In this document: one piece after another, positions 55,752 to 64,000 of the stretch
Layout of the letters: each line of letters begins with the position of its first letter
How positions within the stretch are numbered: position 1 is the first letter of the stretch
DNA from: Agroathelia rolfsii
Taxonomy: Eukaryota; Basidiomycota; Agaricomycetes; Amylocorticiales; Amylocorticiaceae
Length of the DNA stretch: 64,000 nucleotides
NCBI GenBank assembly: GCA_018343915.1
Contig: JABRWF010000001.1
Span: 3,472,001 to 3,536,000 of the forward strand
Reading direction: 5' to 3'
Translations under genes and position numbers: made by a program
Notes under the pieces: model-generated
What the model was told of the DNA's origin: nothing
What the model saw: the letters and a program-made list of their open reading frames with translations, nothing else
Databases searched by the model: none

Positions 55752-57886
55752 TCACCTTCTACGTCCGCCAGCACCACCGCCCAATACAACCATCCTGGCG
55801 GTACGCTTCTTCCTGCTACCTGGGCGGCCGCCAGTAACTGCATGCTGTTCAAGTTCGTGCCAGGCCTCATCAACGTCCCAATCATCATCTACATTGAGAG
55901 TCGGCCGTTGGGCGGCTCTTCCGCCACCGTTCGTTGGTGCACTGCGTGCTGTAGAAGCAAAACTTCTAGAGCCCCATGCGCCTGAGACCTGCACTGGCTG
56001 CGGAGGCGTTGAGGATGGCACAAGCTCCTCCACAGGTGTTTCTGTCCGCTCGAACGAATACGACTCAGCACCGATCCCAGTGTCGCTGCTAGCCGGAGCG
56101 GCGGCAGTCCACGAACCCGACCAGCCACTGTTATTCCTCACGATCGCCGTCTCTTTCTCCCGAATACGCTCCTCCGCCCTCTTTGATGCACGCTCGTCTC
56201 TCTTTTCTTTCTCTCGTCGTCTTGATCGTCGTGATTTGAGCGCATTCTCAAAGGCTTTCATGCCATCGGGGCCGACAACACCCTCTAGATCCGCCTCGAT
56301 AAAGACTACATCGGTGCCCTCGGGAAGGTGGCCCAGGTATTTACACCTCTTCCGGAGATCATCGTCCACGGTGCCCTCACTAAAGGCTTCAATGCGAACT
56401 GTGACAGTGTCCGGGAATGACGCATATGCCGAAAAGTGAGCCAAGAGGATCTTGATGTCCAGTGGATGGAGGAAGATGGGCAAGCCTGACCCAGCCTGGT
56501 AATAATAAAACGATGAGCTTGAGGGTGGTGGCGGATTAAGATTCTTGCGCTGGCGTAAATTACGCCCAGAGGGAGCCTGCTGTGATGTCACTGGTAGAGG
56601 CGAGGGCGAGGCAACGTACGAATCGGGGGCGCCGTCCTCAGCAGGTGGTGCATCTACAGCATCTCGTCTACGTTGCTGGGCCTTGACATCTCGTTTCAGT
56701 GCCTCCTGTAGATCTCTATGTGCCTTGGTCATCGCAATCTTAACGCCTTGGTCGAGTTCTAAGGCCTCAGCGTAGGCAATCTGTCGCTTGATTCGTTCCG
56801 CTGCGGCATCGACAAATCCAATCCCCAGGCTATCGTTCATGCCAGATAGCATGCGACGTTCCGTGTCAAGCTCATCTATATCATGAGTGAGATCAGCAAT
56901 CAGATACCCGGGCGTGGCGAGCATAAATTTGGCGTAGTCGTAGACATCGGGTAAGAAGTGGAATGGTGCTTGATGTGGTGGGAGCACGTCCGAAGGCCAT
57001 GTCGATGAGCGAGGCAAGGCAAGGGTGGTTATCTGGGGACGCTGCATGAGTCGCATACGTAGGGTGTCCCCGACCTTCGGAGCGGTAGCGTTATCTAGCC
57101 CCATGCTGGAAGTGGAGGATCCCTCGCCCTTGGGATTTGATTCAAGCCCTTCATCTTCTGTGGCCGCGGGACTGGAGCCATTGAACCATTTCACGGGCTT
57201 AAGTTGACGCTCGTTGACTGAGTCAAAGCAAATAGGACAGCGTATCCACTTGAGATTGTCCGAAGTACTCAGATAATGAAGAATGCAAGGAAAACAAAAT
57301 ATCTACAGATGAATGAGTTCACCAGTCACGTCATAGACGTTCAGGGGACGTACATGACCACATTTAGTCATTCTAGGGGCTGCAGGGGGGGAGAGGCAGA
57401 TAGGACACGTTGTCTGACCCTCTGCGGATTCGCCATTGGCTGTTGCCGATGCGAATGCGGAAGTACGGGGTATGATGACCTGAAGAATGTCCTGCCACTG
57501 GAAAAATCTGACATACAGCTTATGAGGCTGGAACTTGGGCTAAAGTATGGATGCCTGCATACATGTCTGGGTCCGCAAAGTGAACAGTATAATCCCCCGC
57601 TGGATTCATCATGAACCGATACTGTGCATTGACAAAGCCTATGGGATGATGTCAGTATTCGATAATTAGGAGCTGAGCGAGAATACTCACGCTCTTTGTT
57701 CCAGAAACCACCCCCTGTGCCCGTCCTCCTGCTTCTCCTTGGAATGCTATGTAGCTGGGCCTGGCGAGGAGGTAAAGTGAAGTTGAGGAGGTGATTGAGA
57801 TTCTGGCTAGATGCGCTCTTTTGCACCCGTTTCGGGGTACCCGAGCCATTGGAGTGCTGAGATGCTGGGGTGCGTTGAGCACTCAT
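55752..57886 (-). CDS. RNF10/Mag2-type RING E3 ubiquitin ligase
   Basis: Homologues mono-ubiquitinate 40S ribosomal proteins of stalled or defective subunits. Exons: 57886-57691, 57638-57563, 57507-57354, 57302-55752 (658 residues). The N-terminal conserved block reads LNFTLPPRQAQLHSIPRR and GFWNKERFVNAQYRFMM, followed by GDYTVHFADPDIFFQWQDIL. The C3HC4 RING spans residues 125-167: TTCPICLSPPAAPRMTKCGH, IFCFPCILHYL, RCPICFDSV. After it come VNERQLKPVKWFN and a central region typical of RNF10 (FHFLPDVYDYAKFMLATPGY, FLHPLDIKILLAHFSAYASF). The C-terminal part has a charged coiled-coil stretch (RRSRRREKEKRDERASKRAE) and a Gly/Ser-rich end. Starts 288 bp from the divergent WBP11 gene. Confidence 0.9.
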
Positions 57887-58174
57887 GGTTCTCTTGCAAA
57901 CTCCTGGGGCTGATAATGGGATAGAAAGGCGGAGAGGTAGTACACACTATGGCTACCGCTGGAGATGATAGCGGCAGCGCACGAGCGCCGCGGGACCATA
58001 ATCATATCATGCCCTATGACTCAAGATATTCCGTCTTCGGTAGAGCACTGCCACATACCCCATCCAATCAGCGTTCTTACTGGGAACGTTTGCCATTAAC
58101 GTGCATCATCAATACTACTACTGCTTGCTTCAAATATTACATTGAGCTGACTTTATCCTCAATAATTAGAAGCC
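57887..58174. promoter_or_regulatory. Shared upstream region of RNF10-like and WBP11 genes
   Basis: 288 bp between two divergent start codons. Promoter role is inferred from position; no motif is claimed. Confidence 0.5.
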
Positions 58175-59832
58175 ATGGCTAAGGGTAAAAGTGCCAATCC
58201 AGCAGATGCCTTCAGTATGTCATCTCCTTCAGTGGCGGGTGACGTCTACCTCATATCTAACGTACAGGGAAGGCTCAGCGTAAAAAGGAGCTTAAGAAGG
58301 CAGGCATAGGTCATGTCGCTTTGCTATACTTATGTTCTTACGGTTGGTGCAGTAGAACAAGGAAAACCGGGCAAAAGCCCGTGACTTTGCACTCGTAAAG
58401 AAGGATACTGCAGGTTTGTTGCTTAACACTCATAATTCTACCATGTCTTAATCCACCCGTGTTACAGATATGGAGGATGAAGTCGCCCAAATAGAAGCCA
58501 AACCCGAACCCACCTCTGTTGATAAGGCTCGCTTGAAGGAGCTCAGGTCACAGCTTGAAAAAATAAACAAAAAGAAGGAGGAATATGTCGAAGAACATCC
58601 AGAGCACCGGAAACTAGTTTATCGCCAGCGACGTCGGCAAGAAGATGAAAATGGCAAAGACAAGGGAAAAGAGGCCATGACTGGCAAGAAACGGAAATTA
58701 TTTGACAAGAATGGCCTCCCGAGACACCCTGAACGAAGTATTTACTATGATCCCGTCATGAATCCGTTTGGTGTTCCACCTCCTGGAATGCCCTACGTTG
58801 AACGAGGTATGTCATAGTTCTTGACTTGACACCGCAGCTCAAATGGATACACTTGTACAGGTCTGCTTCCTGGTGAAGTTGATAGTGGGGCTGAAAGTGA
58901 CGGAGGTTGATTGTTTCATAAATTAAATGCCATCCATTTACTCACTTCCCAGCTATAGATGACCACGAGGATAGTGATGATGATATTGTCATGCCCGAGG
59001 GTCCACCCCCAGGCGCCACTCGCTCTCCTGATGAAGAAGAGGTCGATAGCGACGAAGACATACCTATGCCTGACGGCCCACCACCTGGGGCGCCTCCTTG
59101 TACGTTCTATTCAAAACTGACAACAGTGTATCACTCATGGTTTTTATAGTGCCACCTCTTCCTTCGCCATCACCGTTACCACTTCCCGCTAGTATAGTCT
59201 CCGGTCCCATTCCACCTCCACCGCCGCCACCGCCTCCGGGCTTCCCTCCTCTCAACGTGCCTATGATTGGTCTGCCACCCCCGCCTCCCGGTTTTCCTCC
59301 AATGGGAGTACCTCCTCCCCCTCCACCGCCTGGCTTTCCTCAAATGCCCATGCATGTCCCTCCCTTTACCCAATCACCATTCCCTGCGCCGCCACCACCG
59401 CCAGGGTTTTTCCCACGACACAGAAACATCCAGGATCCGCTTGTGTCAGCGACCGTCTCTGGACCTTCGATGTCATACGCATCACAGTCGCCTGGACCAC
59501 GGCCTTCACCCTCCTCGTCGAAGGCCGTTACATTAGCCGCAACAGTCACTGCGGAGCCTGAACTCCGTGATTTCAAGAAAGAGGCGACTGCATTTGTGCC
59601 AAGTCAAATGAGAAAGAAGAAGGCACCAACAAAAGTAAACGGTGCTCCATCGGTCGATACTGGCAAAGGTGATGAAGCTGGTCCGAGTCAGAAGAGGCCG
59701 GACTTATTGGGGACGTTGAAAGATCAATTTGGAGCGAGTATTGGTCCTGCTCCGGTGAAGGGAACTGGAAACGCTAAAGATCAGGACGATTATGAAAAAT
59801 TCAAGGAAGGGCTCGGAGACTTGTTGGGATAA
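58175..59832 (+). CDS. WBP11-type splicing factor (WW-domain-binding protein 11)
   Basis: Nuclear protein that activates pre-mRNA splicing and binds WW domains and PP1 in animals. Exons: 58175-58214, 58268-58299, 58356-58413, 58468-58806, 58861-58905, 58953-59099, 59150-59832 (447 residues). The N-terminal Wbp11 domain is clear: MAKGKSANPADAFRKAQRKK, ELKKNKENRAKARDFAL, LKELRSQLEKINKKKEEYVE. Then come KKRKLFDKNGLPRHPERSIY and YYDPVMNPFGVPPPGMPY, acidic patches each followed by a proline motif (PEGPPPGA, PDGPPPGA), and a polyproline region (GPIPPPPPPPPPGFPP) able to bind WW domains. The end (KDQDDYEKFKEGLGDLLG) is conserved. The second intron (58300-58355) needs a GC donor (AAG|GCAGGC) and ends in a TAG just after a CAG. 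Confidence 0.92.
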
Positions 59833-60051
59833 ATTCTATTAATGTACAGCTACTGTAATAAGACACAAATTGAATGCCGATATCCATGACCCTCGCATTC
59901 CGATTGCGACTGCAATTCATGTTTGTGACTTGTGTGTCTTGACGGTCTTCCGACTCGGCTTTACTCACAATCACCATGGAGTCATTTTCACATTCGTCCT
60001 GTCTATTGATCCGGTTTGGTCCAATACGGCTTTACTTGTCCCAAGACATCC

Positions 60052-61665
60052 ATGGATATACCTACTCAGCCTGAGAGTAGCATTCTCCTGGTTCCTCGTC
60101 CTTTTGAACACACACCTGGTCGTTTATTGCTATTACCATTACTCCCGTCAAGAAAATCATATCCTTCGCTTCCAGCCGAAATCTGGTCTCTAATCTTCTT
60201 CTATGCGCTTGACCTCGAACGGAAGGCATCGGAATATCGTTATGTCGGTGCAAAAGCCGAGGTTCATGAATATGTATCTAACCCATGGGAGTTGAACTTG
60301 CTTCTCATATGCAAGGGCTTTACCGTAGGTAGCCATAAGTCATGAAACAAATAAACATCGTCTATTCATCAAACAATTATACGCATACAGGATATCATCC
60401 TTCCCATATTCTACTCCCACGTCTATCTTCGCAAGTTAACCGCGTTGGAACTCCTCACAGCGCAATTGTTGGCGGCTGACTCAAAATGGGACTCTCTCCG
60501 ACGCTCACCCTACTCATTCCCTGGTCGTTGGATGGTATCTCTAGATATTTCGCAGATTTCTCAACTGAAGGGGGAAAATGCCCTTGCGCTGGATACATGC
60601 TTGACGCAGCTATTCCCTGTAACGCCGTTTTTAGCTGCTATCACACTAAATCCTGGCTATATCATGAGTCGACGCACTATCATGGTATTAGCAGATAGGA
60701 GCGAGGTAGTTCACCTTCGAGTATTGAAGGGAATAGGCTACTGCTACGCCGATAGCATAAACGTAAACGAAGATATTTCGATCATGGACGACCCATTTGT
60801 ATATCTGCTACAAAGAGCTGTAAATTTGGAGGTACTGGACGTCATGGGGTCGGGCCTTGATCCCGACTACGAAATCCCTCTTATGCCTCTCATAGAAACA
60901 GAAGCCGATCCAGTCAGCGAAAACTCAATCGTGTCTTCCTGTTCACCCTTGCGACTTCCCAGATTGCGTACCCTCGTCTTGTTTTCAATGCACAGGTCTC
61001 CACTTATGCTCGCCCTTCTATCCACACCGTTGCCTTCTTTGCGAAAGCTAGCCCTTACACCCTATAATGATATTCTATACCCCTTCTCGTACTCCACCCG
61101 CATGATTGAGATTCATGGAAAGGCCCTCACACAGCTATTTTTCTATACACCTAGGACATGGCCTACTAGACTCCACCCATCACCAGACAAGCTCATGGAA
61201 TTGTGTCCTAACTTGTGGCATCTATCACTCGAAACGCCACTCCCGAAGCTATCCCTCCCAGCAGCTGTTCCGTCGTCACCACCACCGTCATTACCCTCAT
61301 CTTCGCCCCAGCCATCGGCAATGTCTAGAGCGTCTATTCAGTCCCCGCCTTCGCCATGGTCAATCGGAGAGTACGAAGAAATGACAACTACACCGCCCCT
61401 TATTGACCTGACTATACATACATATCCACTCCAATTCCTTTCCCTGCCCCGACCTCAAACAAATTTCCTAAGGGTTGTTGAAGACCTCCTGCCACGTCTA
61501 CCTTACCTCAGGGCGGTTCGCATGCGTGACGTGCGCTGGCTTCGGCGAGGCATGACGCCTCATGCGCAGGGCGCTGGGGTTCAGGGTGAGATGCGGGAAT
61601 GGCGTCGGCGTTTGGCTCGGCGGGGGGTGATGCTGGTGGATGCAGATTGGAAGGACTGTGAGTGA
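60052..61665 (+). CDS. F-box-like protein
   Basis: Exons: 60052-60324 and 60391-61665 (515 residues), joined KGFT|DIILPIFYSHVYL. The start MDIPTQPESSILLV is the first ATG in frame. An F-box-like motif SLPAEIWSLIFFYALDLER lies at about residues 40-60, followed by the usual NPWELNLLLICKGF helix and a long body with LRR-like hydrophobic patterning (LEVLDVMGSGLDPDYEIPL, LPRLRTLVLFSMHRSPLMLA, LPSLRKLALTPYND). A low-complexity Pro/Ser insert (SSPPPSLPSSSPQPSA) interrupts the C-terminal third. It is not closely related to the F-box pair at 40 and 53 kb. The role as an SCF receptor is inferred. Confidence 0.75.
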
Positions 61666-62825
61666 CTGCTGATAGCCATGAGGACCCTGGACGTTGGTGC
61701 ACAATGAATTGTGTACAGAATGAGAACGTTAATTAGATATGGGGAACTTGAAGTTGGCATAATCTTCTAATGGCGGGCACTGTAAATCGTTGTTGCCCTA
61801 GTTGGCTATTAATACTGATAAATCATTTATCATGTAGTTTAGTTGTGGGCCCTGAAGCTACGGCCACAGTTTGGACTTAGGATCCAAGCTCGCAACAAGA
61901 ATATATCTTTCAAGAAAATTATGATACGGACTTTCCTTTCTCATGATTTTTTACACTTGATTCTCAATACCCTTAAGCCCACCAATTGCCATTGTTTTAA
62001 AAACTAATTCTTTCGCATAGGACAGTTAGGACTGCGGTGACCCCGGAGGGCCAAGCGAATACATGTACATGACTTCGAGTCTGGGCCCAAGCTGTGGCTA
62101 ATACCCACCAGCCCTCCATTTAACTCGTTTTTGTTTCAATCGCCACTGCTAACAATGATTAGGTTACTTATCTGTGTCTGTTTAGGATGTATACAGTGCC
62201 CTGAAAACAGCAAATACATGTACTTCGAGTCTAACACTTTGCAATTTCTCCATTCGAGCATTGAGGCAATATTGAGGTGCCGTGTATGACTCAGACGCTC
62301 CAGTCTCCATTGTACACATTGTACCCACTTTAGTCATTGTTAGTGCTAGATCTATAGTATACCAACTCTTCAAGACGACACAACAGCGGTCCAACACAAG
62401 CACTAAGCACCGTGACAACCATTCCAGGTCCTCGTTGTTCAGACACTCTTTGGACGATCTTTAATGTGCTATGGGGGTGTATACATATACAGCAGGTCAG
62501 ATCCATGGCCATTGATTGAGTTATTGAACGCCCTGATTACTCAGCATTAAGCCAAACAGACAAGGTGTGTGCTTGAACGCCTCGGCTCCAACTGAATTCA
62601 GGGCCAATCATAAGTATAAGCCTGGTGCGCGTTGGTTCACAATCATACAAAAGCAAGTTTAAGGAGTTCTCAACGTTCTCAGCTGGTCTTAGCCACAAAC
62701 CACCTTTCCTCGCATCCTTCCTCAAGGCCTCAAGCTCAAGTTGTATTTACAACTCTTCAACCCGAACAATCACTCTGCCTAAGGGCTTGAGCATTTGAGC
62801 CCTCTTACCATTAGCCAGGCCCTCC
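61666..62825. other. Intergenic region, no gene seen
   Basis: No supportable coding region; short open frames on both strands lack similarity. AT-rich near 61,800-62,000. Confidence 0.45.
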
Positions 62826-64000
62826 ATGGCTTTACAGGTTCAAGGAATTATTGGCCCCCTTATTGCCGGCGTAGTTGTTAATACGTTTCTATTTGGAATC
62901 TGCATGATGCAGCTTATTACTTATCTGAACTCAGGATTCAAGGACCGTTTGGCTATAAAGTATGGTAGCAACACATACGGTAAAGAGTTAAGGAGCTGTG
63001 GCACTTAACAGGTTGGTAATATAATGCTCGATACGTTTCATATGATCAGCTTGTGCTGGATGCTTTGGGTATACGTCGTTAAAAACCTCGATAACCTGGT
63101 CATGCTCTACATAACTCCTTGACCATTCTATGCCGTGGGTATAATAACAGTTTGTACGTCATTCTCATTTGGAAAGGAATTTCTAACTGATGAACCAACT
63201 TTAAATAGGGTGGGTTTCCTCTTACATTGCTCAGGGGCATTAGCCATGAGTTCACGAATGAACTTTTGTCGCAGTACTTCTGTCCCTATACAACATGTTC
63301 TTGCTTGGCGTATCAAACGTTTCATTGTGTCAAACAAAAAATTTATGTTTTTATCTTTCCTGTCGTTGACGCAAGGAGCGTTTAGTATTGTTTCGGGATC
63401 TTTGGTAGTGTGGAAATTTGAATAAGCGCTACCACTACTAGTAGTATTGGTACTTATGCTTCTCCGATCTAAACATTCATACTCTTACCTTTTCAGCATC
63501 ACAAACTTTTACAAAATAATCACAGCCATAGATGCTTGGATGGCGATATCGGCGGTTTGCGACGTCTCTATTACGTGTGTCGAATACTTGAGTAAGTTAT
63601 ACCACCACCACAATAATTGTATTAGTTATTTTTTAGCCACGAACTTGAACAGGAGCCGCACACGGTGTCGACGTGTGTATCTTCTGTCTTGATATGGTTG
63701 CAACTAACATCGAGGATATCGATTATTTGACAGCTACCAGCACCCTCGTCACAAAGATTATAGTGCAATCAATTGAAATTGCTGTATTCTCATTGCTATA
63801 TTGTGTCAGTACCACCGATTTGCGTCAGTATCGGTGAAATTCGTTTTATACTGACAGTGAATATCTAATATCTATCCAGGTCCTTGGCTTTGTTGCATAT
63901 GTAACTTCTACTATGTTTGCTGATCGCGACCGCTTGCTAAATTCACACTAGTCATACTTTCAGGACACAACATTTTATCTAGTTTTGGGCGCAGCAAGTA
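62826..64000 (+). pseudogene. DUF6534-like multi-TM protein gene, probably broken, runs off window
   Basis: Readings in several frames resemble the agaricomycete DUF6534 membrane family: GPLIAGVVVNTFLFGICMMQ then LITYLNSGFKDRLAIK (TM1 and first loop); MLDTFHMISLCWMLWVYVV (TM2); PFYAVGIITVCTSFS (TM3); HVLAWRIKRFIVSNKKF (loop); ITAIDAWMAISAVCDVSITC (TM5-like); and QDTTFYLVLGAASK at the window edge. A TGA at 63120-63122 stands where the family has Trp (TP*PFYA), and I cannot connect the first two segments by a phase-consistent intron. It may be a pseudogene, or a gene with introns that I have misplaced. Function of the family is unknown. Confidence 0.55.

Overview
The window is nuclear DNA from a basidiomycete fungus, most likely an Agaricomycete; I cannot name the species. 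The evidence is genes dense in short spliceosomal introns (mostly 50-75 bp, about 63 in my models), fungal versions of EF-2, Sin3, Sho1 and Syo1, a DUF6534-type membrane protein, F-box proteins of the agaricomycete type, and a Ty3/gypsy chromovirus. Protein models were built by joining exons so that phase and family similarity agree; exon coordinates are given in each entry. No tRNA, rRNA, CRISPR array or prokaryotic feature was found.

Left arm (1-24.6 kb), conserved housekeeping genes: 3' part of elongation factor 2 (+); an unrecognised protein (-); a Ctr-family copper transporter (+); a very long Ark1/Prk1/AAK1-type kinase (-); a beta-hydroxyacid (3-hydroxyisobutyrate-like) dehydrogenase (+); the ribosomal-protein import adaptor Syo1/HEATR3 (-); the Sin3 co-repressor scaffold (+); and a single-pass membrane protein with PPxY and PSAP motifs (+).

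Middle (24.6-39 kb): about 7 kb with no recognisable gene, then exonuclease V (EXO5/Dem1, -) carrying ubiquitin-interacting-motif-like segments, an unknown membrane-anchored disordered protein (-), and the osmosensor Sho1 (+). The last two are divergent.

Right arm (39-64 kb): a decayed F-box gene whose 3' end is interrupted by a gypsy retrotransposon (42,026-52,884, TSD TCTGT). That element holds three further insertions: a solo-LTR-like sequence in gag, an antisense solo LTR in pol, and a small complete non-autonomous LTR element inside the 3' LTR. Past it lie an intact F-box paralogue, an RNF10/Mag2-type RING ubiquitin ligase (-), the splicing factor WBP11 (+), another F-box-like protein (+), and a probably broken DUF6534 gene running off the end.

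Several pairs are head to head with short shared upstream regions (kinase/dehydrogenase, SYO1/SIN3, RNF10/WBP11). The genes do not form a single pathway; the region mixes conserved core genes with a transposon-rich, F-box-rich accessory segment. The more unusual observations are the UIM-like motifs in EXO5, the PPxY/PSAP membrane protein, the nested retroelements with a gag-pol slippery site and a cluster of TGACTCA sites, and three GC-AG introns.
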